A DNA stretch of 64,000 nt from Streptomyces canus (GTDB lineage Bacteria > Actinomycetota > Actinomycetes > Streptomycetales > Streptomycetaceae). Location: assembly GCF_041435015.1 (NCBI RefSeq), contig NZ_CP107989.1:5084001-5148000 (forward strand). Reading direction: 5' to 3'. The notes under the pieces were generated by a model. That model had not been told where the DNA came from and made no database searches. It saw only the letters and a list, made by a program, of their open reading frames with translations. The translations under genes were made by a program, and so were the position numbers. This document shows, one piece after another, positions 1 to 9,628 of this stretch. Every line of letters starts with the position of its first letter. Positions within the stretch are counted from its first letter, which is position 1.

Positions 1-930
1 GCGCTTGATCGCGACCAGCAGGGCCTTGGCGATCAGCAGGAGGGGGTTCACCCGCAGGCCCTGCAGGTCCTTGTCCTGCTTGAGCTCCTCGACCAGCTTC
101 AGGGTGCGGGTCACGTCCACCGTCACGAACTCCGTGACGTGCGGGGCCGTGAACGCCGAACCGACCATCGCCGCGGCCGTCGCCTTGCGGACGCCCTTGA
201 CCGGGACACGGGTCTCGCGGGCCGCGTCGTACGACGCGGTGGGAGCGAGCGCGGTGACCGGGGCCTGCGTCACCACCGGTTCGGGCGCGGGCGCCTCGGC
301 CGGGATCGCCGCCGCGTGGACGTCCTCGCGGGTGATGATGCCGTCCGGGCCGGACGGGATCACCGTGGTGAGGTCGACGCCCAGATCCTTGGCCAGCTTG
401 CGCACCGGGGGCTTTGCCAGCGGGCGGGGCTGCACGGTGGCGGCCGGGCTGGCGGCGGCCGGGCTCGTGGTGGCCGGGCCGTGGCCGTTCAGTTCGGTCT
501 GGATGGCGACCGACGCCTGCTGGACCGGGACCTCCGGGCCCTTGCGGGGCCGGCGCTTGGTCGAGGAGGCCGCCACGCCGTATCCGACCAGGACCGGCTG
601 ACGGCCCTCGGGCTTCTTCTCGGGAGCCGCGGAGGCTACCGGAGCCTCGGCCGGCGTCTCCGGGGCCGCGGGGGCCCCGCCCGCCACGTCCACCGCGATG
701 ATGGCCGTGCCCACGTCCACCGTGGTGCCCTCGGGGAAGCGCAGCTCGCGCACCACCCCGTCGTAGGGGATGGGCAGTTCGACGGCCGCCTTGGCCGTCT
801 CCACCTCGCACACCACCTGGCCGTCGGTGACCGTGTCACCGGCCTTGACATACCACTTGAGGATCTCCGCCTCGGTGAGCCCCTCGCCCACGTCGGGCAT
901 CTTGAACTCGCGCACGGACGCTTCCGTCAT
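1..930 (-). CDS. bkdC: Branched-chain 2-oxoacid dehydrogenase E2 (dihydrolipoamide acyltransferase), cluster 1, partial
   Basis: This is the first 310 codons of an E2 acyltransferase; the gene runs off the left edge, so most of the catalytic domain is missing. E2 carries the acyl group on a swinging lipoyl arm and passes it to CoA. Residues 1-80 form a lipoyl domain with the lipoyl lysine at about K47 in the ETAKA motif. An Ala/Pro-rich linker (about 85-165) leads to an E1/E3-binding domain (about 168-205), and the acyltransferase domain starts near residue 240. The ATG lies 19 nt beyond the E1beta stop, so the gene is third in an E1alpha-E1beta-E2 operon. Substrate choice (branched-chain versus pyruvate) is inferred from the separate E1 subunits and the paired Streptomyces bkd operons. 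Confidence 0.9.
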   Translation of the reverse strand, partial: MTEASVREFKMPDVGEGLTEAEILKWYVKAGDTVTDGQVVCEVETAKAAVELPIPYDGVVRELRFPEGTTVDVGTAIIAVDVAGGAPAAPETPAEAPVASAAPEKKPEGRQPVLVGYGVAASSTKRRPRKGPEVPVQQASVAIQTELNGHGPATTSPAAASPAATVQPRPLAKPPVRKLAKDLGVDLTTVIPSGPDGIITREDVHAAAIPAEAPAPEPVVTQAPVTALAPTASYDAARETRVPVKGVRKATAAAMVGSAFTAPHVTEFVTVDVTRTLKLVEELKQDKDLQGLRVNPLLLIAKALLVAIKR

Positions 931-949
931 CGTCGTCACGACCCTCTCC

Positions 950-1942
950 TCAGTACGCCAGCGAGCGGTCGACGGCATCCAGTACCCGGTCCAGTCCCGG
1001 CAGGTACTCGTCCTCCAGGCGGGCCGGCGGGTAGGGGGCGTGGTAGCCGCCGACCCTGAGTACCGGGGCCTCCAGGTGGTAGAAACAGCGCTCCGTGATC
1101 CGCGCGGCGATCTCCGCACCCGAACCGAAGAACACCGGCGCCTCGTGCACCACGACCAGGCGGCGGGTCTTCTCCACCGAGGCCTGGATCGCGTCGAAGT
1201 CCAGCGGCGAGATCGAGCGCAGGTCCACCACCTCCAGCGACCTGCCCTCCTCGGCGGCCGCATTCGCGACCTCCTGGCACAGCTTCACCATCGGGCCGTA
1301 CGCGACGAGGGTCAGGTCGGTGCCCTCACGGACCACCTGGGCCTTGTGCAGCGGACCGGGGATCGCCTCGGTGTTGACGTCGCCCTTGTCCCAGTAGCGC
1401 CGCTTGGGCTCGAAGAAGATCACCGGGTCGTCGCTCTGGATGGCCTGCTGCATCATCCAGTACGCGTCCGACGCGTTCGACGGCGAGACCACCTTCAGGC
1501 CCGCCACATGCGCGAACAGCGACTCCGGGGACTCCGAGTGGTGCTCCACCGCCCCGATCCCGCCGCCGTAGGGGATCCGCACGACGACCGGCATCTTGAC
1601 CTTGCCCAGCGACCGCGCATGCATCTTCGCCAGCTGGGTGACGATCTGGTCGTAGGCCGGGAACACGAACCCGTCGAACTGGATCTCCACCACCGGCCGG
1701 TAGCCGCGCAGCGCCAGCCCGATCGCGGTACCCACGATGCCCGACTCCGCCAGCGGGGTGTCCACCACCCGGCTCTCGCCGAAGTCCTTCTGCAGACCGT
1801 CGGTGACCCGGAAGACCCCGCCGAGCTTGCCGACGTCCTCACCCATCACCAGGACCTTGGGGTCGGCATCCAGAGCCCGCCGCAGCGACTCGTTGATCGC
1901 CTTGGCCAGAGCCATGTTCTTGAACGTCACCGTCTCCGCCAT
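950..1942 (-). CDS. bkdB: Branched-chain 2-oxoacid dehydrogenase E1 beta subunit, cluster 1
   Basis: A 330-residue E1beta subunit (transketolase-like pyrimidine-binding and C-terminal domains) that pairs with E1alpha to decarboxylate branched-chain 2-oxoacids. It has the family motif GEDVG near residue 34, the central YGGGIG-EHHS segment, and the C-terminal transketolase domain with VVVHEAP. Length is normal for the family (about 325-335). It starts 2 nt after the E1alpha stop and ends 19 nt before E2, so it is the middle gene of the operon. It is clearly paralogous to the protein encoded at 16421-17425. Branched-chain acyl-CoAs from this complex prime branched fatty acids and can feed polyketides (established for Streptomyces). 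Confidence 0.93.
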   Translation of the reverse strand: MAETVTFKNMALAKAINESLRRALDADPKVLVMGEDVGKLGGVFRVTDGLQKDFGESRVVDTPLAESGIVGTAIGLALRGYRPVVEIQFDGFVFPAYDQIVTQLAKMHARSLGKVKMPVVVRIPYGGGIGAVEHHSESPESLFAHVAGLKVVSPSNASDAYWMMQQAIQSDDPVIFFEPKRRYWDKGDVNTEAIPGPLHKAQVVREGTDLTLVAYGPMVKLCQEVANAAAEEGRSLEVVDLRSISPLDFDAIQASVEKTRRLVVVHEAPVFFGSGAEIAARITERCFYHLEAPVLRVGGYHAPYPPARLEDEYLPGLDRVLDAVDRSLAY

Positions 1943-1944
1943 GA

Positions 1945-3093
1945 TCAGGCCCCTTCCCCATCCGCGAACGACGCCTGATAGGCGGCGAACCCGGCCCGCT
2001 CCTCATCGACCAACGCGTGCCCGTCCGCATACGCGTGCTCGAAGATCGCGAAACGGTCCGGATCCGGCATCGCACGCACCGCCTCACGCACTCGCTTGCC
2101 CAACGCCTCGGACTCGGTCTCCAGTTCCGCGAAAAATCCCTCGTCCGCGTGGTTTGAGGCCTCCAGGTACCGGCGAAGGCGCAGGATCGGGTCCTTCGCC
2201 TCCCACGCCTCGCGCTCCTCGTCGGCCCGGTACTTGCTCGGGTCGTCGGAGGTGGTGTGGGCACCCATGCGGTACGTGTAGGCCTCGACGAGCGTCGGTC
2301 CCTCGCCGCCGCGAGCCCGCTCCAGGGCCCACTTGGTGACGGCCAGCGACGCGAGCACGTCGTTGCCGTCGACCCGTACGCCGGGGAAGCCGAAGCCCTG
2401 CGCGCGCTGGTAGAGCGGGACGCGGGTCTGCCTCTCGGTCGGCTCGGAGATGGCCCACTGGTTGTTCTGGCAGAAGAACACGACCGGGGCGTTGTAGACC
2501 GCGGAGAAGGTGAACGATTCGGCCACGTCGCCCTGGCTGGAGGCGCCGTCGCCGAAGTAGGCGATGACCGCGGAGTCGGCGCCGTCCTTGGCGACGCCCA
2601 TCGCGTAGCCCGTGGCGTGCAGCGTCTGGGAGCCGATGACGATCGTATAGAGGTGGAAGTTGTTCCCGTTGGGGTCCCAGCCGCCGTTGTTCACCCCGCG
2701 GAACATGCCGAGCAGGTTGGTCGGATCGACCCCGCGGCACCAGGCCACGCCGTGCTCGCGGTAGGTGGGGAAGACGTAGTCGTCGTCGCGCAGCGCCCGT
2801 CCCGATCCGATCTGGGCGGCCTCCTGGCCGAGCAGCGAAGCCCACAGGCCCAGCTCGCCCTGGCGCTGCAGGGAGGTGGCCTCGGCGTCGAAGCGGCGGG
2901 TGAGCACCATGTCGCGGTAGAGGCCGCGGAGCTCTTCGGGGGTGATGTCGGCGACGTACTTGTCGTACTCGGCGTTCTTGACGCGCTTGCCCTCGGGCGT
3001 CAGCAGCTGAACCAGTTCGGGCTTGGTGCTCGGGGACTTCCTCGTCCCGGCGCTGCGTCGCGGCTTGCGCGCGGCAGTGCTCTCCACGGTCAC
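1945..3093 (-). CDS. bkdA: Branched-chain 2-oxoacid dehydrogenase E1 alpha subunit, cluster 1
   Basis: A 382-residue thiamine-diphosphate-binding E1alpha subunit. The ThDP motif begins GDGASSQGD and ends about 30 residues later at CQNNQ; the phosphorylation-loop-like segment MGAHTTSDDPS is also present. The start is the GTG at 3093, preceded by a strong GGAGGAG ribosome-binding site. A basic Ala/Arg/Lys-rich N-terminus of about 25 residues comes before the conserved fold. It is the first gene of the E1alpha-E1beta-E2 operon. A candidate promoter and a 14-bp palindrome lie upstream and are listed separately. The second copy is at 17422-18567. Branched-chain specificity is inferred from gene order and the Streptomyces bkd precedent. 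Confidence 0.93.
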   Translation of the reverse strand: MTVESTAARKPRRSAGTRKSPSTKPELVQLLTPEGKRVKNAEYDKYVADITPEELRGLYRDMVLTRRFDAEATSLQRQGELGLWASLLGQEAAQIGSGRALRDDDYVFPTYREHGVAWCRGVDPTNLLGMFRGVNNGGWDPNGNNFHLYTIVIGSQTLHATGYAMGVAKDGADSAVIAYFGDGASSQGDVAESFTFSAVYNAPVVFFCQNNQWAISEPTERQTRVPLYQRAQGFGFPGVRVDGNDVLASLAVTKWALERARGGEGPTLVEAYTYRMGAHTTSDDPSKYRADEEREAWEAKDPILRLRRYLEASNHADEGFFAELETESEALGKRVREAVRAMPDPDRFAIFEHAYADGHALVDEERAGFAAYQASFADGEGA

Positions 3094-3131
3094 GTGTGCT
3101 CCTCCGTCGGTCCGGCCCTCGGGGTTGCCGG

Positions 3132-3152
3132 GAGCTGGGGGTCCCCCAGCTC
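3132..3152. repeat. Near-perfect palindrome, 10-bp arms with 1-nt centre
   Basis: GAGCTGGGGG and CCCCCAGCTC flank a single T, 39 nt upstream of the E1alpha start. G5/C5 palindromes of this kind recur in Streptomyces intergenic DNA. It could fold into a hairpin in the bkdA leader, because the predicted promoter lies further upstream. The function is unknown. Confidence 0.6.
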
Positions 3153-3263
3153 GTTCAGAGCCTGGGGAAGCGGCTCACCTGTTTCCGACACCCGTGCACG
3201 GGGTGGGTGTCACTTGGCCGGAACAGGCGTGACAGGTGCCCCGGCGAGCGCCCTGCAAGAATC

Positions 3264-3293
3264 ACGTTACCCAGTGCTCCACATTTCTGTGAA
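3264..3293 (-). promoter_or_regulatory. Candidate promoter of bkd cluster 1
   Basis: Read on the minus strand, TTCACA (3293-3288) and TAACGT (3269-3264) are separated by 18 nt, a fair match to a vegetative promoter. Transcription would start near 3257 and give a leader of about 160 nt before the E1alpha GTG. Nothing else in the 533-bp gap between 3094 and 3626 looks like a gene. Confidence 0.4.
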
Positions 3294-3316
3294 ACCCCCT
3301 TTGACCTGCGATTTTG

Positions 3317-3330
3317 CTTGGATATCCAAG
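3317..3330. promoter_or_regulatory. Perfect 14-bp palindrome, candidate regulator site upstream of bkd cluster 1
   Basis: CTTGGATATCCAAG is a perfect palindrome and unusually AT-rich for this DNA. It lies about 60-73 bp upstream of the predicted minus-strand start point, where an Lrp-family activator could bind. Assignment to BkdR is inference only; the same sequence is not found before the second bkd operon. Confidence 0.45.
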
Positions 3331-3591
3331 TAAATCGGGAAAGGCTGGAAGGGTCGCTGGTCACAGCCTTGCAGGAGGCCGGAGCAACGGCACGTTATCC
3401 CGTCGACCCAGGTCACCGGAAGAGCTTCCGCGTTCGACTTGCCGAGTGCGCAAGGAAAGGAAAATCAGGATATTTCTCCTCGACGTACATACCCGGGGTG
3501 CAAGCCGAGCCACTTCGAAGGCGTGCCGTGACCGAAGGAGACCGGCAGCGACCCACTGTGTCGCTCCGTGACTGCACGTGACAACGCCCAG

Positions 3592-3619
3592 TTCACAGCG
3601 CTGGCCCGTGCCCTAGCAT
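3592..3619 (+). promoter_or_regulatory. Candidate promoter giving a leaderless transcript
   Basis: TTCACA (3592-3597) and TAGCAT (3614-3619) are 16 nt apart. The -10 box ends 7 nt before the GTG at 3627, so transcription would begin at or next to the start codon. No ribosome-binding site is seen, which agrees with a leaderless mRNA, common in Streptomyces. Confidence 0.5.
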
Positions 3620-3626
3620 CTGGCGC

Positions 3627-4937
3627 GTGCCGCGCTCTCCTGTACTACCCCTCGTGCCTCACGCGCCCCCGCTGGGCGCCCTCCTTCGCCAGTACGCCGC
3701 CGGATCCGTCCTCGCCTGCGATCCCGTCGACCAAGGCCTCCTCAACCGCGGCTACCGGCTCCGCACCACCCGCGGCCGGTACTTCCTCAAGCACCACTTC
3801 GACCCCGAGACGGCCGCCCCCGAGGCGATCGCCCGCCAGCACGGCGCCACCCAGCGCCTGGCCGCCCTCGGCGTCCCGGTCGCCCCGCCCCTCCCGGCCC
3901 ACGACGGCCGCACGGTCGCGGTCGTCGGCGGGCACGCCTACGCCCTCCACCCCTGGATCGAGGGCCGCCATCGCCACGGGTCCCAGCTCACCGCCGAACA
4001 GTGCGGCCGACTCGGGGCGCTGCTGGGGGTGGTGCACGCGAGCCTGGAGCGGGTGATGCCGATGGAGGGGTGCGAGCAGGGGAAGAAGGGTGCGTCGGCG
4101 CGCGGAAGCGCACGAACCGACGAAGGCGCCCCGGACAGCGAGCCGCGCACGCCGTCGAGGGCCGGAACACGGGACGGCCGACGCCCCGCACCGCCGGGCG
4201 GAGGGGTGCCGGACGACCGGCACCGCGCGCGGGCGGGCCGGAGCGCGCCGAGTGCCGAACGCGCCGTATCCATGCGTCATGCCGCCGCGCGTGCCCACGG
4301 TGCCCGCGCCGACAAGCCGCACACCGGTCACCCGCACGTCCAGAACACGGAGACCATGCCCCCCGTCGACGCCGGCGCCGACCCCGCCGCCACCTTCGCG
4401 CTCATCGACGACCTCCTCGCGCGCGTGCGCCGACACCGGCCGGCCGACTCCTTCGACGAGCTGGCCCGGCACCGACTCCTGGAGCGGCGGTCACTGCTCG
4501 AACAGCACGTGGGACGGCGGCCTCCGCACAGCGGGCCGGTGGGCTGGGTGCACGGGGACTTCCACCCCTTCAACCTGCTCTACCGGGGCGACGCGCCCGC
4601 CGCGATCGTCGACTGGGACCGGCTCGGCGTGAAGCCCCGCGCGGAGGAGGCCGTACGCGCCGCCGCGATCTTCTTCGTCCGCCCCGCGGGGACGCTCGAC
4701 CTGCCGAAGGTGCGGGCCTACGCGCGCGCGTACCGGCGTACGGCGGGAGCCACGCCCTCGGAACTCGCGGCGGCCGTGCATCGCGTGTGGTGGGAGCGCC
4801 TCAACGACTTCTGGATGCTGCGCTGGCACTACGAGCGGGGTGACACCCGCGCGGATGCCCAGTTCCCGGCGGCGTCGGCGCTGGTGGTGTGGTGGACGCG
4901 GGAGTACGAGGCGGTGTGCGACGCGTTCGCGGGATGA
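3627..4937 (+). CDS. APH-fold phosphotransferase with a long low-complexity insertion
   Basis: A 436-residue protein of the aminoglycoside/choline phosphotransferase fold. The catalytic loop HGDFHPFNLL begins near residue 309 and the metal-binding IVDWDR follows near residue 326. The N-lobe (about 20-140) has the expected YFLKHH lysine region. Between the lobes, residues about 144-251 form an Arg/Ala/Pro/Gly-rich, probably disordered insertion, which makes the protein about 100 residues longer than usual. The reading frame is intact across it. The substrate is not predictable; the family includes antibiotic kinases, homoserine kinases and many unassigned metabolic kinases. It is a single gene with its own promoter and a terminator just downstream. 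Confidence 0.8.
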   Translation: MPRSPVLPLVPHAPPLGALLRQYAAGSVLACDPVDQGLLNRGYRLRTTRGRYFLKHHFDPETAAPEAIARQHGATQRLAALGVPVAPPLPAHDGRTVAVVGGHAYALHPWIEGRHRHGSQLTAEQCGRLGALLGVVHASLERVMPMEGCEQGKKGASARGSARTDEGAPDSEPRTPSRAGTRDGRRPAPPGGGVPDDRHRARAGRSAPSAERAVSMRHAAARAHGARADKPHTGHPHVQNTETMPPVDAGADPAATFALIDDLLARVRRHRPADSFDELARHRLLERRSLLEQHVGRRPPHSGPVGWVHGDFHPFNLLYRGDAPAAIVDWDRLGVKPRAEEAVRAAAIFFVRPAGTLDLPKVRAYARAYRRTAGATPSELAAAVHRVWWERLNDFWMLRWHYERGDTRADAQFPAASALVVWWTREYEAVCDAFAG

Positions 4938-4948
4938 CGCAGCGGCCT

Positions 4949-4982
4949 CGGAAACGGCACGCGCGCGTGGCGCCCGTTTCCG
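4949..4982. terminator. Bidirectional hairpin between converging genes
   Basis: CGGAAACGG (4949-4957) pairs with CCGTTTCCG (4974-4982) around a GC-rich loop. It lies between the stop of the phosphotransferase and the stop of the minus-strand kinase, so it could end both transcripts. It has no clear T-run, as is usual in Streptomyces. Confidence 0.55.
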
Positions 4983-5012
4983 GGGCCACGCGCGCGTGAA
5001 GGGTCGCGGCGG

Positions 5013-6578
<1,566 letters not shown>

Positions 6579-6944
6579 CGGTCCTCGCCGTCGTTTCTGC
6601 CCGCGGTGCGCGCGGTGTTGTCACGGTCTCCGTCGGCCACGCTACAGCCTTCGCGCAAGCCGCCGGTCCGGGATGAGCCCGGGGACCGGCCCGAGACGGA
6701 CCGGCCATCAAACCTGTACTACGTCTCGGCGTGCAAATCCTGTGTACCGGCCGTAGGGCACCTGTAACGCCCCGCGCGACCTTTCTTCCGCGTACGGTCA
6801 CGGAACGGGCACCTCGCTTCCGCGGGGGCGGGGCCCGGAACGGGACGCCGTGGCCAAGGTCACGCCCGCCGCTCCCCGGCACGCCGACCGGGCACGGACC
6901 TCCCCCGGAAGAAGAACCCGAACGAGCGCTTCCCACCGGCGACA
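6579..6944. other. Intergenic region upstream of the kinase gene
   Basis: This 366-bp gap between the kinase start and the bpa terminator holds no convincing gene in either strand. It must carry the kinase promoter, but I see no clear -35/-10 pair. Confidence 0.5.
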
Positions 6945-6946
6945 TG

Positions 6947-6978
6947 AAGGGCCCGGCAGCGTCGGCTGCCGGGCCCTT
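6947..6978. terminator. Strong hairpin downstream of bpa
   Basis: AAGGGCCCGGCAGC (6947-6960) and its exact complement (6965-6978) enclose a 4-nt loop, followed on the plus strand by TTCTC. The 14-bp perfect stem lies 15 nt past the bpa stop. Confidence 0.85.
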
Positions 6979-6992
6979 TCTCAGGTCGGGGG

Positions 6993-7535
6993 TTACAGGT
7001 ACGGCCCGCCCGAGCGGCCGCCGGCGCGCGGGTCGACGCCTTCCTCCTGGCCGCCCACGCCCGGGGGCAGCGCGCGGCGCATCTGCTCCAGCTGGGCCCG
7101 CGCGGCCATCTGCTGGGCGAACAGCGTGGTCTGGATCCCGTGGAAGAGCCCCTCGAGCCAGCCCACCAACTGGGCCTGCGCAATGCGCAGTTCCGCATCA
7201 CTCGGGGTCGCGTCCTCATTGAAGGGCAGGGAGAGCCGCTCCAGCTCCTCCACGAGTTCGGGGGCCAGTCCGTCCTCCAGCTCCTTCACCGAGCTGGAGT
7301 GGATCTCCTTGAGCCGCGCCCGGCTGGCCTCGTCGAGAGGAGCCGCGCGCACCTCTTCGAGCAGCTGCTTGATCATGCTGCCGATCCGCATGACCTTCGC
7401 GGGCTGCTCGACCATCTCCGTGACCGGAACCTCGCGGGAGTCGTCGTCACCCCCGCCGCCCAGCGCCATCCCGTCCTGGCCCACGACCAGGATCTGGGGA
7501 CTTTCCGGCGAACCTTCGTTCCTCGGCATCTCCAT
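6993..7535 (-). CDS. bpa: Bacterial proteasome activator Bpa (PafE)
   Basis: A 180-residue ring-forming activator of the 20S proteasome, which opens the gate for ATP- and Pup-independent degradation. The conserved core, starting EQPAKVMRIGSMIKQLLEEV and running through the PFNEDATPSDAELRIAQAQL block to the FHGIQ and FAQQMAARAQL segments, matches the mycobacterial protein as I remember it. The C-terminus ends GGPYL, equivalent to the GQYL tail that docks into the proteasome alpha ring. I chose the ATG at 7535; an in-frame ATG at 7529 and a GTG at 7553 are alternatives. It is a single gene followed by a strong terminator. No proteasome or Pup genes lie in this window. Confidence 0.93.
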   Translation of the reverse strand: MEMPRNEGSPESPQILVVGQDGMALGGGGDDDSREVPVTEMVEQPAKVMRIGSMIKQLLEEVRAAPLDEASRARLKEIHSSSVKELEDGLAPELVEELERLSLPFNEDATPSDAELRIAQAQLVGWLEGLFHGIQTTLFAQQMAARAQLEQMRRALPPGVGGQEEGVDPRAGGRSGGPYL

Positions 7536-7671
7536 GCCGCCATTCTCTCGCACCCGTACACCTCACCCGTGAGGTGCCCCCGCTACAGGCTGATCCACCG
7601 TCCGCGGAGCGGATCACCCCCATGGCGCCGTTCGGAATGCCGGTCTCCTGCGTGAATGCCAGTCTTGTCCA

Positions 7672-8448
7672 GTGACTCCCTGGCTACGTGCGACGGTACT
7701 GGCGATCGTGGTGGGCTCGAGCACCGTCGTCCTGCCGCAGGGCGGCCTGCTCCACGGGACACCTCAGGCCTACGGCGCCGAGTTGCCGTCCCTCACCTCA
7801 GCAGCCCCGACGAGCCCGGAGCGCCCGAGCGGCGCCGCGAGCGCGTCACCTTCCCTCACCGACTCGCGGTCGCCGGACCGGCTACCCGCCGACCGGCAGC
7901 TACGGAGGACCGACCGGTCCCTTGCCACCGGGACCTCCGCGCGCACCGCCCCGAGCTCGTCGGCCTTCCCCTCCGACATCCCGTCGAGCGCGATCGAGGC
8001 TCACGGACCGCGGCACCCCGCCAGGAGCCCGGCGCACTCCCCGCCCGCGGGACCCTCGGATCCCCCACGGGGCCGTGGCCCGGAGCGCGCCTCGCCCTCG
8101 GCCTCCCTCGCTCCCTCCCCCTCTGCCGCCACCCCGTCCCGCGCCGGAAGCCGTGCGGGTGAGGGGCGGGAGCGGCCGGGGCGGCGGGAGGAGCCGGCGG
8201 AGGAGGAGGACACGGACGCCGAGGGCACGGACTCCGGGGGGACCGATGCCGGGGAGACCGATACCGGGGACGGTGACCTCACCGCCGTGTCGGAGCCGCC
8301 CCCGCGGACCGCCCTGGCCCCGTCACGACCCGCGCAGCGGCCCGCGGCCGCGCCCAAGGTGTTCATCCTGCCGCTCGGCACCGGGCTGGTGCTGGTCGGC
8401 CTGGGGCTCGGGCTCGGCCTGTTCGCACTGCGGCTGCGGCGCGGGTAG
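7672..8448 (+). CDS. Secreted, membrane-anchored Pro/Ser/Thr-rich protein of unknown function
   Basis: A 258-residue protein. A cleavable signal sequence (residues about 1-34, with an AYGAE cleavage region) is followed by about 190 residues of Pro/Ser/Ala/Arg/Glu/Thr low-complexity sequence and a single C-terminal membrane helix (about 226-251) ending LRLRRG. The layout is that of a wall-spanning stalk held by a C-terminal anchor. It has no LPXTG/LAXTG motif, so it is not an obvious sortase substrate. The start is a GTG at 7672 with a weak ribosome-binding site. No family is recognised. It converges on the oxidoreductase gene with only 16 bp between the stops. Confidence 0.6.
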   Translation: MTPWLRATVLAIVVGSSTVVLPQGGLLHGTPQAYGAELPSLTSAAPTSPERPSGAASASPSLTDSRSPDRLPADRQLRRTDRSLATGTSARTAPSSSAFPSDIPSSAIEAHGPRHPARSPAHSPPAGPSDPPRGRGPERASPSASLAPSPSAATPSRAGSRAGEGRERPGRREEPAEEEDTDAEGTDSGGTDAGETDTGDGDLTAVSEPPPRTALAPSRPAQRPAAAPKVFILPLGTGLVLVGLGLGLGLFALRLRRG

Positions 8449-8464
8449 AGCCGTACCGGAACGC

Positions 8465-9445
8465 CTACGGCCTGACCAGCAGGACCTTGCCGATGTGGCC
8501 GCTCTCCTCGACGACCCGGTGCGCGGCGGCCGCGTCGCTCATCGGCAGCTCGCGGTCGACGACGGGGCGGATGTGCCCGGCGTCCAGCAGTGGCCACACA
8601 TGCTCGCGTACGGCCGCCACGATCGCCGTCTTCTCCGCCGGCGGCCGCGCCCGCAGCGAGGTCGCGCTGATCGCGGCACGCTTGTTCAGCAGCGTGGCGA
8701 TGTTCAGCTCGCCCTTGATGCCGCCCTGCATGCCGATGATCGCGAGCCGTCCGTTGACGGCGAGTGCCGTGACGTTGCGGTCGAGGTACTTCGCGCCCAT
8801 GTTGTCGAGGATGACGTCGGCGCCCGCTCCGTCGGTGGCCTTCTTCACCTCCTCGACGAAGTCCTGTTCCCGGTAGTTGATCAGGATGTCCGCGCCGAGT
8901 TCGGCACAGCGGTCCAGCTTCTCCGGCGTGCCCGCGGTCACCGCGACCTTGGCACCGACGGCCTTGGCGAGCTGGATCGCCATCGTGCCGATGCCGCTGG
9001 AGCCGCCGTGCACCAGCAGGGTCTCGCCGGGGCGCAGGTGGGCGACCATGAAGACGTTCGACCAGACCGTGCAGACCACCTCGGGCAGCGCGGCCGCCCG
9101 CCGCACGTCGAGGCCCTTGGGCACGGGCAGCAGCTGTCCGGCCGGTACGGCGACCTTCTCGGCGTAGCCGCCGCCCGCGAGCAGCGCGCACACCTCGTCG
9201 CCGACGGCCCAGCCGGAGACACCGGGGCCGATCTCGGCGATCCGTCCGGAGCATTCCAGGCCCGGGTAGGGGGAGGCGCCGGGCGGGGGGTTGTAGAAGC
9301 CCTGTCGTTGCAGGATGTCGGCGCGGTTGACGGCGCCGGCCACCACCTCGACCAGCACCTCGCCCTCGCCGGCCACGGCATCCGGCACCTCGCTCCAGAC
9401 CAGCGCCTCGGGACCACCGGGTTCGGGAATCGTGATCGCATGCAT
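8465..9445 (-). CDS. NAD(P)H:quinone oxidoreductase, zeta-crystallin type
   Basis: A 326-residue member of the medium-chain dehydrogenase superfamily, quinone oxidoreductase branch (PIG3/QOR-like). It has the N-terminal GroES-like domain with NRADILQRQG and a Rossmann domain with the NADPH-binding GGSSGIGTMAIQ near residue 150. The zinc-ligand pattern of alcohol dehydrogenases is absent, as expected. The ATG at 9445 begins the conserved MHAITIPEPGGPEAL; the in-frame extension upstream has no family similarity. It is divergent from the ABC exporter genes, with a shared 183-bp control region. The physiological acceptor is unknown. Confidence 0.88.
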   Translation of the reverse strand: MHAITIPEPGGPEALVWSEVPDAVAGEGEVLVEVVAGAVNRADILQRQGFYNPPPGASPYPGLECSGRIAEIGPGVSGWAVGDEVCALLAGGGYAEKVAVPAGQLLPVPKGLDVRRAAALPEVVCTVWSNVFMVAHLRPGETLLVHGGSSGIGTMAIQLAKAVGAKVAVTAGTPEKLDRCAELGADILINYREQDFVEEVKKATDGAGADVILDNMGAKYLDRNVTALAVNGRLAIIGMQGGIKGELNIATLLNKRAAISATSLRARPPAEKTAIVAAVREHVWPLLDAGHIRPVVDRELPMSDAAAAHRVVEESGHIGKVLLVRP

Positions 9446-9628
9446 GCGCCCGACGCTACTCCTCGTGCTCCGCGCTTCCTCGACCCCCGCCGCTGCTCGG
9501 TCCGCGGTCCCCTGCGATCTCCGTCCTTGGACCGGGCTCCCCGAAATTCGCTGTGCACCACCGATGAGTTTGCGCGACGGTAAAGGTCTCCCCATGCGTA
9601 GCCCAAGTACGCGGAAGGACATCCCACC

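Noticed and set aside
3571..3592. Fourth copy of the GTCACGTGAC element near the phosphotransferase gene
   Set aside because: GTGACTGCACGTGAC resembles it loosely but lacks the GGTAT arm and has different spacing.
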